Notes under the pieces: generated by a model | What the model was told of the DNA's origin: nothing | The model's input: only the letters and a program-made list of their open reading frames with translations | The model's database searches: none | Position numbers and translations under genes: made by a program | In this document: positions 14,782 to 23,682 of the stretch, one piece after another | Layout of the letters: each line of letters begins with the position of its first letter | Numbering within the stretch: the first letter of the stretch is position 1 | Assembly (NCBI GenBank): GCA_028282325.1 | Contig: JANQID010000048.1 | Span: 1 to 64,000 of the forward strand | Origin: Chloroflexaceae bacterium | Lineage (GTDB): Bacteria > Chloroflexota > Chloroflexia > Chloroflexales > Chloroflexaceae | DNA: 64,000 bases | Reading direction: 5' to 3'

Positions 14782-16914
14782 ATGGCTCCTATGGCTGAAA
14801 CAGCCGATCTGACCGCTCTCAATATTGAAGCGCGGCAGCAATTTACTATGCGTCGCTTTCGGCGCACACTGGCGCTTCATCTGCAAGATCTGCCGGATCA
14901 CGCCCTCGAAGGTTATCCCTGGCTCCTGCTTTATCAAGCATTCTTACATCAATACATATACAGCAACTTTTCCCGCGCTTCACACTATCTCGACGTAGCC
15001 CAGATGCATTTTGAAAACGCCGATGACCTCGAAGGCGTGTTGTGGACGAATGCCGAACGCACCCATCTCAACGTATATGACCGTGACTTCAAAGTTGGGC
15101 GGATTATGGCGCGTCAGGCTTTGCATATTATTGATTTCACACCTGAGATCGCCACACCTGTCTTGCGTATCGAACTGTTGCTAGGTCTTGCCCGTTGTTT
15201 GATCGGGTTCGATCAGACGATCGAAGCGCTGGAGGCCATCGACACTATTCGGTCGATCCTCAACGAGGAAACCGATCCCTGGATTCGCCACATCGAGCAG
15301 ATCCAATTCCTCAGAACCCACGCGTCGCTGGATATGCGCCAGGGACGGTTCGACTATGCAATCGAAATGATTGAAGCAGCGATCCTCAAAGCGCAGGACT
15401 ACGCCGAGTCAGCGCCCTTTGAAGTCTGGTGTCGCTACCAACTTGGCCTGATGTACTGGCGTAAGGGGGAGTTCTCGATCGCATCGCAGCAACTAGACAC
15501 CACCCGACGGCAAGCCGAACAATGGGGACATCACGCACTCTGGGGCTGGACAATAGCCGCCCAGGGGCATATGCTGCGCGACCAGGATGAACTTGCTGCA
15601 GCGCGCGAAGCCTACCGACTGGCCGAGGGATGGGGAGAGGAAGTGCATGGCCCCACCTTCCTCTTCATTCGCGAGGGTAAACTTGCCGAAGCTCGTTGGG
15701 CATGCCACATCCACCTGCAACTGGCCCGCCATCACGAATCGCCCGTCGATATCGCCGACAGTGATCTGCTGTTCGGCCTCATTGAACTGCGCACCGGTCA
15801 TATCCAGCGGGCGATCGAGCACATCGAGCAAGCGTTGAGCGTCTACGTCAACCACGGATATGACTATGCTCTGGCCAGCGCCCGAATCTACCATGCTGTT
15901 GCGCTGCTGAGTCTCCAACGCTCCGCTGAGGCTGACATATCGCTGGAGCAGGCATTAAGCATCCTGGCACGCGAGAAAAGCTACAATTGCGCTTGGTGGA
16001 TGCCCGATATTGTTGAAGTCGCGTTGATGCGTGCCATTCAACAGCGGATCGAGTCGCAGTATACCCGCCGATTATTGAACCACCGTTATCTCCATTCGCT
16101 GCCGCCCCTCACGACGCTGGGCGCGGAAACGCCGCGCACGCATCACCCCAGCGCCGAGCTTGAGATCGCCCGTCAGACCCAACTGAGCCTATTGCCTGAA
16201 GCGCCGCCGCTGCTGCCCGACCTCGACATCGCCGGACTGTCGATCCCCGCCGAGAACGTAGGCGGGGACTTTTTCGGTTATTACACCGGCGATCAGACGA
16301 ACGGCCAATGCACAACGCTCAGCCTGGCCCTGGGAGATATTTCTGGCAAAGGTCTGCAAGCCGCCCTCTTGACAAGCGGAACGGTGGTTGCACTCACCAG
16401 CGCCGTGGTTGGGCAACCGTCGCCAACCTTGTTGTTAGAGCGCGTACACACAGCATTGCATCCGCTCATCGCCCGGAGTCGCCTAAATGTGGGGTTGTCC
16501 TATACAAGCATATACAAAAGCCGTATTGAGCATCACTGCACACGCTGGACGCTATGCACCGTGAATGCCGGCAATATCCCGCCGCTCATTCGCCGTACAA
16601 ACGGACAGATCGAGTGGCTCGAAGCTATGGGACTGCCGCTCGGAACCGTCCAGCTCACTACCTACCATGAAGCCTGTACGGACATACAGACCGGAGATTT
16701 GCTTATCCAGATCAGCGATGGTGTGATCGAAGCAATGAACCCCCAACGCGAACTGTTCGGCTTTGAACGTCTGGAACAAACCATCGCCTGCGCTCCGGTC
16801 AATGAAGGCGCGCGCGCCGTCGTCGCCCACATACTCACCGCTGTGCAGACCTATGCCTCCGGCGCTTTGCAACACGACGACATCACGATCATCGTCGTGC
16901 TGGTTCGTGATTGA
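14782..16914 (+). CDS. TPR-containing PP2C-type (SpoIIE/RsbU) serine phosphatase
   Basis: A 710-residue protein. Residues 1 to about 440 are helical TPR-like repeats (RGEFDYAI-type units and AIEHIEQALSVYVNHGYDYA). After a linker, ELEIARQTQLSLLPEAPPLL opens the RsbU/SpoIIE phosphatase domain, with the metal-binding GGDFFGYY and LGDISGKGLQAALL and the closing HDDITIIVV motif. Enzymes of this type dephosphorylate anti-sigma-factor antagonists in partner-switching pathways. The TPR half replaces the usual sensory PAS or GAF domain. No anti-sigma factor or STAS antagonist is encoded nearby, so the target is unknown. Confidence 0.9.
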   Translation: MAPMAETADLTALNIEARQQFTMRRFRRTLALHLQDLPDHALEGYPWLLLYQAFLHQYIYSNFSRASHYLDVAQMHFENADDLEGVLWTNAERTHLNVYDRDFKVGRIMARQALHIIDFTPEIATPVLRIELLLGLARCLIGFDQTIEALEAIDTIRSILNEETDPWIRHIEQIQFLRTHASLDMRQGRFDYAIEMIEAAILKAQDYAESAPFEVWCRYQLGLMYWRKGEFSIASQQLDTTRRQAEQWGHHALWGWTIAAQGHMLRDQDELAAAREAYRLAEGWGEEVHGPTFLFIREGKLAEARWACHIHLQLARHHESPVDIADSDLLFGLIELRTGHIQRAIEHIEQALSVYVNHGYDYALASARIYHAVALLSLQRSAEADISLEQALSILAREKSYNCAWWMPDIVEVALMRAIQQRIESQYTRRLLNHRYLHSLPPLTTLGAETPRTHHPSAELEIARQTQLSLLPEAPPLLPDLDIAGLSIPAENVGGDFFGYYTGDQTNGQCTTLSLALGDISGKGLQAALLTSGTVVALTSAVVGQPSPTLLLERVHTALHPLIARSRLNVGLSYTSIYKSRIEHHCTRWTLCTVNAGNIPPLIRRTNGQIEWLEAMGLPLGTVQLTTYHEACTDIQTGDLLIQISDGVIEAMNPQRELFGFERLEQTIACAPVNEGARAVVAHILTAVQTYASGALQHDDITIIVVLVRD

Positions 16915-16997
16915 CCTCCGCCACCGAGCCATTCTCTATTCCCCCAAACATCCGTCTTCGCATCTTCACAAACGCCTATACAGTTTACACGGAATCG

Positions 16998-17006
16998 TGT
17001 TATAAT
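16998..17006 (+). promoter_or_regulatory. extended -10 promoter for the UvdE-like gene
   Basis: TGT followed by a perfect TATAAT (17001-17006), 38 bp ahead of the ATG at 17044. Confidence 0.6.
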
Positions 17007-17043
17007 TTTAACATTGGGCGTTTCGCTGTGCGAGAAGGGGGTT

Positions 17044-17991
17044 ATGATGTTTCGGCTCGGCTTTCCGGTGCGCATCGTCGGCAGACCCGCCTTGCGTATG
17101 CACGCTTCCCGCCCGGCGGAAACCATCCACCTGAGTCGCAATTTGATCGCCCTGCGCGACGTGCTGCTCTATTTGCAGCAGATCGATGTTCACTTCTATC
17201 GTCTGGCTTTTCCCTTGCTCCCCGCAGAAGCACCTTATGCGCCGATCGCCGAATGCGCCGCCGAACTGGCCGAGATCGCCGCGCACCTTGCCACTCATAC
17301 CACGCGGCTGACCTTTCACCTCGATCACTCGACAACGCTCAGCACGCCCGATGAAGCTCTGGCTATGCGCAACCTGGCAGTGATCGAGGCCCATGCCGCG
17401 CTCCTGGCCGCCCTCGACGGACTCGCGGGAAAACGCACGTACGGCGCAATAGTCATTCACATCGGTGGCAAAGCGGGGAATCAATGGCGCGCAACGTTGA
17501 AGCGGTTTGCATCACGATACCGGACGCTCTCAACGCAGGCGCGCAATCGGCTGGTCGTTGAGAACGACACCAACGGGTTCAGTCTGGGACGACTGCTCTG
17601 GCTACATCGGCTGTGCCGCATACCGATTGTTTTTGATGTCTTGCACTGGCATCTGGCCAACCCTGAGCGCCTACCGCTGAGCGTCGCCCTGGGGCTGGCG
17701 CTCGCAACCTGGACAGCCGGCATCGCGCCCAAAGTCCACCTCAGCACCGCTCGTAGCGAGGCCCACGTGCTGCCGCCACGACAGGGCCAGAGCGGGCGGG
17801 TTCTGGCTCCCCGCCCTGGGCAGCACGCCGACTTCGTGGCCATCTCCGATCTGCTAGGACTCCTCGACGCAGCGACCGGGCTGCCGGCGTTCGATATTAT
17901 GTTGGAAGCAAAAGCTGGCGATCTGGCCCTGCTACGATTGCGTCAGGAAATCGCCCGACTAGCCCCCGAACGTGCAGCACGACTCGCCTAA
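17044..17991 (+). CDS. uvdE: UV-damage endonuclease, UvdE family
   Basis: A 315-residue TIM-barrel protein resembling UVDE, which nicks DNA 5' of UV photoproducts using metal ions. Visible family features are TFHLDHSTTLSTPDEALAMR, AIVIHIGGKAGNQ (metal-binding His), LVVENDTNGF (metal-binding Glu) and IPIVFDVLHWH (Asp and His). The ATG at 17044 with GAAGGGG upstream is chosen; a frame extension to 17014 has no start support. The gene is monocistronic behind its own promoter and convergent with the LuxR-type regulator; the two stop codons are 11 bp apart. Confidence 0.85.
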   Translation: MMFRLGFPVRIVGRPALRMHASRPAETIHLSRNLIALRDVLLYLQQIDVHFYRLAFPLLPAEAPYAPIAECAAELAEIAAHLATHTTRLTFHLDHSTTLSTPDEALAMRNLAVIEAHAALLAALDGLAGKRTYGAIVIHIGGKAGNQWRATLKRFASRYRTLSTQARNRLVVENDTNGFSLGRLLWLHRLCRIPIVFDVLHWHLANPERLPLSVALGLALATWTAGIAPKVHLSTARSEAHVLPPRQGQSGRVLAPRPGQHADFVAISDLLGLLDAATGLPAFDIMLEAKAGDLALLRLRQEIARLAPERAARLA

Positions 17992-18001
17992 ACGCCCGGC
18001 G

Positions 18002-18625
18002 CTAGAGCAATCGCTCGCGGCGAGCAGCGGCAACCACCTGGCCGCGATTTTTTACGCCAAACCGATCACGGAGGTGCTCGACATGCTTGCGCACCGTTCC
18101 AACACTGATATGCAGGCGATCGGCAATATCCTGATTGCTCAAACCTTCATCCAGGAGTCGAAGCACTTCACGCTCACGTTGTGACAAAGGCAGCGGCTGC
18201 AACTGAATCTCCCGCCATTGCGCAGGAGTAAATGCGAGCCTGCCGGCGCTGACCGATTCGAGCGCGGCAATAATCTCCTGCGAGTCGCTATCCTTGCTGA
18301 CAAACCCGATGGCGCCTTCCTGAGCAACAATCTGCAGCCAGGGGTACTCAGGCATCGCTGAGAGCACCATCACTTTCGGTTTTGGATTGAGCTGCTGCAA
18401 TTCACGAAGAGTTGCAACGCCATAATCCGGCTTCGAATCGCCATAGGGCGTATCTTTAATCTGCAAGTCCAGCACTGTCAGATCGGGCTTCGTCATAACC
18501 GCGAGGCTTATCGCTTCGGCCATATTGCTTGCCCGGCCTACAATTGTAAATCCGGATATCATTTCCAGCAGTCGGGTTAACGCCTCGGCCAGATAGCCGC
18601 TATCTTCGACAATCAATACTCGCAT
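18002..18625 (-). CDS. LuxR/NarL-family response regulator
   Basis: A 207-residue regulator. Receiver residues 1-120 start MRVLIVEDSGYLAEALTRLL and have Asp53 in LTVLDLQ as phospho-acceptor. The C-terminal LuxR HTH reads LSQREREVLRLLDEGLSNQD with TVRKHVEHLRDRF as recognition helix. The start at 18625, with GAGAG upstream, is preferred over an extension to 18709 that adds no receiver sequence. An insertion in the receiver (LQIKDTPYGDSKPDYGV) after the phospho-Asp is longer than usual. No histidine kinase lies next to it. Confidence 0.9.
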   Translation of the reverse strand: MRVLIVEDSGYLAEALTRLLEMISGFTIVGRASNMAEAISLAVMTKPDLTVLDLQIKDTPYGDSKPDYGVATLRELQQLNPKPKVMVLSAMPEYPWLQIVAQEGAIGFVSKDSDSQEIIAALESVSAGRLAFTPAQWREIQLQPLPLSQREREVLRLLDEGLSNQDIADRLHISVGTVRKHVEHLRDRFGVKNRGQVVAAARRERLL

Positions 18626-19236
18626 ATCCGAACTCTCCCATCTGCTGAAACGCCTCGCGCCTGCGAATGGTTGACGCTGACCGCGGGTCGTTCCTCTCGC
18701 GGCTAACATCAGGGCGCATAGCGCACGAAATGCGATAATCTCGATTGTTACGCTCTTTTACGTACCCAGGAATACGTAGGAGATCGGTAGGCTTAACATC
18801 ACCGATACACTATAGTTAGAATGAACTTAATTACATTCAACCGTTACGCCGCGTAGCAGCACCAAAATGCTAGCATCCGCAAGCAGTATGGCAGCGTGGC
18901 TTGGGTGGTTGTTGTCTCAAAAACGATCCCTGCGTCCAACCAACTACAAATGCTCCACCCACCGAACCTCGCAGCGGGATCGCAACACTACCCAACAACT
19001 TGACTATATGGAGCGGATAACCGCAGAGGCTGGCGCGCCTATCAAGAATTTTACTACATAAATTAGTTCTGTACAACGTTCACCCGGATGCTCATCGGCA
19101 AAATGGGGTCATTCTTTTCGTACAGAAAGCTTTTGCACAGTATCTAAAGGCATTTGTCAAACCTGACACACCCGACATACGACTACCATAGGCATAATCT
19201 TTGCTATAAGCATTGCAAATGATAAGGAGAGCAACT
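18626..19236. other. 611-bp intergenic region with two operator-like repeats
   Basis: No supported gene. TACGTA occurs twice (18759-18764 and 18773-18778), spaced 8 bp. Just beside it ATCGGT (18783-18788) and ACCGAT (18801-18806) form an inverted pair with a 12-bp gap. These lie 130-180 bp upstream of the divergent LuxR-type regulator and could be regulator sites; this is inference. The remainder (18850-19200) shows no coding signature. Confidence 0.4.
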
Positions 19237-19446
19237 ATGGACGGATGGCTGTTGATTGTCATTGTCATCGGGATCTTTACCCTGGCATACAGCGCCCCAA
19301 CCATGCCGCCCGATTCCGAACCTGATGTCATCGTTGTGCATATGCCGGATCGCAACAGAACTGGCGGCTGTCTGTTAGGGCTCTTGCCTCTGGCGGTTGT
19401 TTTCGGGCTGATTGTCAATGAGATGATCAAGAACGTCTACGTCTAG
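19237..19446 (+). CDS. small two-helix membrane protein
   Basis: A 69-residue protein with hydrophobic helices near residues 4-20 (WLLIVIVIGIFTLAYSA) and 46-62 (LLGLLPLAVVFGLIVNEMI) joined by an acidic-to-basic loop. AAGGAGA (19223-19229) lies 7 bases before the ATG, good translational evidence. I do not recognise a family. It is followed by a similarly sized membrane protein gene at 19613. Confidence 0.65.
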   Translation: MDGWLLIVIVIGIFTLAYSAPTMPPDSEPDVIVVHMPDRNRTGGCLLGLLPLAVVFGLIVNEMIKNVYV

Positions 19447-19612
19447 CCAACTCATTGCAATGCTGCGAGCAAGATCTCCCCGGATGTCTGCACTCGCGAG
19501 CCCTGGACGCTTCCGCAATGCCCTGCACTTGTCACATGCCCTGAATACCGCACGAATAGTACTACGACCTATCTCTGCGCGAACGAATATTTTTAGCAAA
19601 GGAGAAGCCACT

Positions 19613-19810
19613 ATGAGCAGTTTTGTCATCAGCATAGCATTTATTGGCCTGCTGATCAGCATCTTCATCGTTGAGCTAAGCGCTGCGCTGCGCGGGCGAG
19701 GAATTCGCATCACAAACTGGTTCACAACCGTGCTTATTCTTATCATCTTGTCTGCATTTATCGCCTCGACGGGCTCTCACGACTACACCCTCGCCAGCCA
19801 CGCCCTCTAA
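19613..19810 (+). CDS. small membrane protein
   Basis: A 65-residue protein with two hydrophobic helices (SFVISIAFIGLLISIFIVEL and TTVLILIILSAFIAST) and a basic loop RGRGIRIT. AAAGGAGAAG stands before the ATG at the right spacing. Family unknown. The size, topology and neighbourhood are shared with the gene at 19237, but the sequences are not obviously homologous. Confidence 0.6.
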   Translation: MSSFVISIAFIGLLISIFIVELSAALRGRGIRITNWFTTVLILIILSAFIASTGSHDYTLASHAL

Positions 19811-19943
19811 TCGAGCAATTCGTTTGATAGCCCGAACCACCACAGGCCTGGGAAAGCGAAGCCCAGGTTTGCATGCAAGCGAGACATACGATGGCGCAAT
19901 ACAGCGTTGCATTGATGCCGATGCGCTTTGCGCTGACAGACCA

Positions 19944-19952
19944 TGATATAAT
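19944..19952 (+). promoter_or_regulatory. extended -10 promoter for the cyclophilin gene
   Basis: TGA followed by a perfect TATAAT (19947-19952); start codon at 20010. Confidence 0.55.
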
Positions 19953-20009
19953 CGAAGCCTGTTCATATCAATTTTCACTCTGAATATTACGATCAACAGA
20001 GGAATAATC

Positions 20010-20687
20010 GTGAGTCAGCCAAAGCGTTCTCAGAAGGGCCAATCGCCCGCGCAATCAGATTCTCTTTCCGTATCCGGCATCATTTCCGCGATCATTGTCT
20101 TGCTCGTCCTGGGCGCGTTAGGCTTTATGCTGTATAACCGCGCCAACGATGATCAGACTGCGACGACCGATCCGCAGAATGTTCAGGCTGCACTGCCGCC
20201 GATGCTGATTGAGCCTGATCAGAACTATACGGCCACTATCACCACGCCACGCGGCGATATTGTGCTCAAACTACTGCCGGACATCGCGCCGCAGACGGTC
20301 AACAACTTTGTCTTCCTGGCGCGTGAAGGGTTCTACGACGGACTTACCTGGCATCGGGTCATCGACGGCTTTATGGCCCAGGGCGGCGATCCGGAAGGCA
20401 CAGGAATGGGTGGAGCCGGATATAACATTCCGGCTGAGTTTACCGACCAGATTCTTTTTGATCGACCCGGTCTGGTTGCTATGGCTCGCTCGGCGGATCC
20501 AAACAGCGCCAGTTCGCAATTCTTCATCACGACCGGCGCAGCGCCACATCTCAACAACAGCTATACCATCTTTGGCGAAGTAATTGAGGGCCAGGATATT
20601 GTCGACGGAATCCCGTTGCGCGATCCTGAACTGGCGGCAGAACCGGGCGAGGAGATGATCAGCGTCGTCGTTACCGAGGGCGAATAA
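20010..20687 (+). CDS. membrane-anchored cyclophilin-type peptidyl-prolyl isomerase
   Basis: A 225-residue protein. A single membrane helix at about 25-45 (IISAIIVLLVLGALGFMLY) follows a short basic cytoplasmic start. A compact bacterial cyclophilin occupies residues 72-225: TITTPRGDIVLKLLPDIAPQ, FHRV-equivalent TWHRVIDGFMAQGGDPEGTG and the SSQFFIT loop, all normal. The isomerase faces outside and probably helps fold secreted proteins. It starts at GTG with AGAGGA upstream. It ends at a perfect palindrome shared with the convergent MutL-like gene. Confidence 0.9.
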   Translation: MSQPKRSQKGQSPAQSDSLSVSGIISAIIVLLVLGALGFMLYNRANDDQTATTDPQNVQAALPPMLIEPDQNYTATITTPRGDIVLKLLPDIAPQTVNNFVFLAREGFYDGLTWHRVIDGFMAQGGDPEGTGMGGAGYNIPAEFTDQILFDRPGLVAMARSADPNSASSQFFITTGAAPHLNNSYTIFGEVIEGQDIVDGIPLRDPELAAEPGEEMISVVVTEGE

Positions 20688-20732
20688 GGGTTTTCTGCAA
20701 CCACACATATACAAACGCCCCCGCGTTTCAAA

Positions 20733-20760
20733 ACGCCCAACGCGTATACGCGTTGGGCGT
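20733..20760. terminator. bidirectional terminator-like palindrome
   Basis: A perfect 28-bp palindrome (14-bp arms, ACGCCCAACGCGTA and its complement). It lies between the convergent cyclophilin and MutL-like genes, 46 bp and 29 bp from their stops. There is no long T-run on either side. Confidence 0.6.
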
Positions 20761-20788
20761 CAACATAAGACAATAGCCTAACTATAGG

Positions 20789-22915
20789 TCACCTCTTCCT
20801 AAACCGCAGCCAGCCGCCTTTCTTTGGCTCCTCGACTGTCGCCCGCAGACTGGACAAATCATCACTCAGACCTTCCGCAGACGGCTCGTCGTTTTCGGGC
20901 AGCGCAAGATCGTCTAATGAGATCCGTCGCCCTTTTGGTTCTGGCTCAGCCGCCCCCTCAGCTACCTCCTCATTCGCCAACCAAGGCGGCATCACCGGCT
21001 CATCATCGGCGCTATCCGACGATTCGGCGGACTCGCTTGCTACAGCTTCCATTGAATCATTCGCTGCAACGTCAGACTCAAACGGTATAGACGCCAGGAC
21101 TGGAGGGGTAGTATACGGATTCGATCCGTGTTCGACACCTAGCGCCACCAGCCATTCCCACAACCTGGCTCGGCGTTCGTTGTCATCTTCGGGCAAGCGC
21201 AGCGGTCGTCCGCGCGCATCGATCACGACGCCCAAAGCGCTGCCGCCGATCGCGGCTACGTCGGAACTCACCTCTACACCCGGCGCGTTACGACCAATGC
21301 GCACATGCGGCGCGGGACGCAACGTTAAGTGGCCTCGTCCGCCTTGTTCAAGCGGCAGCCGTACTATCTGACCATGATTGACCGTCACTCGTTGGGTGTG
21401 TCCGCCTCGGGCCGCCAGTTCAACTTCGAGCGCAGCTTCTCCAGCTTGGCCTTCCCCCACTATCACCACACAGGTAGCCAGCGGAACATTGCGCAGGACA
21501 TCGCGATCAAACATCATAACGGCTGCATCAGCATCAAACGCCGCCAGCGCCCCGCAAACGGGCAATAAACCCAGGCTATCCAGGTGCAATTCTATCGCCA
21601 GCGTCTCCTGGTTGGCGGAGGAGGGAAGCACATCGAGCACATCGAGCGCCACCAGTGCCGGATGCGGCGCATTCGCCAGCACCCCGCCGCCGAGTACGAT
21701 TAAATCGTGGGAAGGGAGAGCGCATTGATCTTCAAGCGCATTCAATGTGAGTGACAGGGCTTCGCGAGCAATAGCATGCTCAATGTAGAGATCTTCGCGC
21801 CGCGCGGGAACAAGATGCGGTCGAATCAACTTGTTCAACAACCAGTGCGTCAACACATCTTCGTTAATTGGGAAGGGCAGCCAACGCGCGATGTTCGCAA
21901 CGCCCCGTTCAGCAAGCACAGTGGAGAGACCGTACGCCATACCGCAATTCCCTAGAACAACGGGGTAATAGCTTCCTGGTTCGGCCAGAAAAGCGCTGCT
22001 GCTGGCTGCACCAAGATTTATTGCCAAAACCCTGCGCCGATAGCGCTCAGCGAGGAAGCGCGTCATTAAGCCTTCAGCGCTACAGACAGTTGTCACCGGC
22101 GTCTGGCTCAGGCGCTGCAACGCCGGCATACCAGGCAACCGCGAAAGCGCCAGCTCATTGTAGAGGCATTCAATCTCTCGACGCGCCGCATCGAGATTCT
22201 CACGTTCAAGCGACGGACGAACGTTGTCAACCACAAACATCTTGGCACAGCCAGATAATGCTTCCATTACGCTATCGCGGGCGGCGCTATTACCGGCATA
22301 TATCACAGGTAAGGCATCAATATCAGATCGACCGCCATTGGTCTGCGCCGGCGGCGCAATAGCCAGAGCTACAATGTGCGCCAGTCGGCAAGCTGCATTG
22401 AGGCTTCCGCCTTCCAGACCCCCTGTCAGAATAATAGCGTCAGGACATGTTGTCAGCAACTCCTGTACCTGGCGCTCGATCCACAACGCGTTATCTCCGT
22501 TGGTTGCACTGGCGCCGCCATCAAGCGTGATCACTTGCAAAATACTGGTATACACGCTGCGCACAGCATGCACTGCACTACGAGCGGAGAAATCGCTTGC
22601 CACTGCCGCGACTACCAGCGACAAATCGCCAGCCGCACTGCTGATCGCAATGACATGATCGACCCCGTCACGTTCGCTGGTTTGCGGCATCAGTAACTGG
22701 CCCTCATACACCAGTTTACGTCCGGTTATCTCGGAGAGCTGCGCCGCTGCCTCAAGCACGCCGTACAGCACACTTTTATAAGGCGGGTCAATGCTGCTCA
22801 CTGTTTCGGCGCGACCGATCATCCGGATTTCACCATCGACGCTGTCTACCAGCGTTACCCGCGTGGTCAGACTGCCGATCTCAGCAAGTAATATCGCGCC
22901 TTTTTCGTCTGACAT
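20789..22915 (-). CDS. MutL/GlmL-like ASKHA-fold protein
   Basis: A 708-residue protein of the MutL (glutamate mutase L) family, an ASKHA ATPase fold. Family features are AILLAEIGSLTTRVTLVDSV at the start, IILTGGLEGGSLNAA, VIYAGNSAARD, RVLAINLGAASSSAFL and LIVLGGGVLANAPHP. In clostridia the relative sits next to glutamate mutase and may chaperone cobalamin; no mutase is nearby here. The last 80 residues are acidic and disordered and contain MPPWL (codons at 20978-20989), matching the WL motif repeated in the large upstream protein. It ends a five-gene minus-strand cluster with DUF6754-like and membrane proteins, which suggests a structural or secretory role instead. Confidence 0.85.
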   Translation of the reverse strand: MSDEKGAILLAEIGSLTTRVTLVDSVDGEIRMIGRAETVSSIDPPYKSVLYGVLEAAAQLSEITGRKLVYEGQLLMPQTSERDGVDHVIAISSAAGDLSLVVAAVASDFSARSAVHAVRSVYTSILQVITLDGGASATNGDNALWIERQVQELLTTCPDAIILTGGLEGGSLNAACRLAHIVALAIAPPAQTNGGRSDIDALPVIYAGNSAARDSVMEALSGCAKMFVVDNVRPSLERENLDAARREIECLYNELALSRLPGMPALQRLSQTPVTTVCSAEGLMTRFLAERYRRRVLAINLGAASSSAFLAEPGSYYPVVLGNCGMAYGLSTVLAERGVANIARWLPFPINEDVLTHWLLNKLIRPHLVPARREDLYIEHAIAREALSLTLNALEDQCALPSHDLIVLGGGVLANAPHPALVALDVLDVLPSSANQETLAIELHLDSLGLLPVCGALAAFDADAAVMMFDRDVLRNVPLATCVVIVGEGQAGEAALEVELAARGGHTQRVTVNHGQIVRLPLEQGGRGHLTLRPAPHVRIGRNAPGVEVSSDVAAIGGSALGVVIDARGRPLRLPEDDNERRARLWEWLVALGVEHGSNPYTTPPVLASIPFESDVAANDSMEAVASESAESSDSADDEPVMPPWLANEEVAEGAAEPEPKGRRISLDDLALPENDEPSAEGLSDDLSSLRATVEEPKKGGWLRFRKR

Positions 22916-23035
22916 AAGCTTGCTTTCACAATCACAACATCGGTGAGGCGATAGGAAGTCGTACTGGCGGCAAGGTTCGTCCTTTCACCCATCCATACCG
23001 CAATCGATGTTGATTATGGCAATGCAGACAGCTTC

Positions 23036-23677
23036 CTAAAGCAAACGTTGGAACCAGGAAATGATGAATTCAGCACGCTGATTCAGCGCTGTAATATACG
23101 TGAGTAACGAACCTGCGAAGAAAAAACCAAAGGCGATCATCAACAACCAACGACCAATCCAGGCGCTCCCGCTCACAACTCGACCGAGCGGCGTATCACG
23201 TGGTGCGGTGAAATAAAAATAACTCAAGGTCGCAACCACGCCGAGGGCGAGCAGGATCATCCCGCCAAGTTGTACCGGATCAGCGCCGGTTGGTCGCACC
23301 GTGTCCAATATTTGCGGCAGCAACGTACCGGTCAGCGCGCCGCCAAGGGCGAGCGCAGCGCCGACCCCAAACAGCAATCCTAGTGGAATATTGGCCAGCC
23401 ACGACCACGTCTGGCGGCCAACCACACGAGGTACCAGAAGCAATCCGAGAACGAATGGCGTGATGCGCAGAGCCGTCGCTGCAGGATTATTCAGAGTGGC
23501 CGCGATTTGAAATGCGTTTGGCTTCAGCACCTGATGGTACACCACAACGAATGCCAGGCCAAGCGAAACCCCGACAAAAAGGTACTGCACGATGCGAAAC
23601 AACGCGTTGTCGCCGATGAGTCGGCTGAAGACGAGCAGTGTCAGAATAATGGGAATAAGTTGGAGCAGCGTCAGCAT
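23036..23677 (-). CDS. polytopic membrane protein of the MutL/WL-repeat cluster
   Basis: A 213-residue protein with about six membrane helices (for example LLQLIPIILTLLVFSRLIG and LLMIAFGFFFAGSLLTYITA). The start is ATG 23677 or GTG 23680; the upstream WL-repeat gene's stop lies 2-5 bp before, so translation is probably coupled. No family recognised. The position between the WL-repeat and MutL-like genes suggests a membrane component of the same complex. Confidence 0.75.
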   Translation of the reverse strand: MLTLLQLIPIILTLLVFSRLIGDNALFRIVQYLFVGVSLGLAFVVVYHQVLKPNAFQIAATLNNPAATALRITPFVLGLLLVPRVVGRQTWSWLANIPLGLLFGVGAALALGGALTGTLLPQILDTVRPTGADPVQLGGMILLALGVVATLSYFYFTAPRDTPLGRVVSGSAWIGRWLLMIAFGFFFAGSLLTYITALNQRAEFIISWFQRLL

Positions 23678-23682
23678 CACAA

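Noticed and set aside
18867-19061. 64-codon plus-strand frame in the 18.7-19.2 kb gap
   Set aside because: No ribosome site, irregular composition and no recognisable fold; kept as intergenic.
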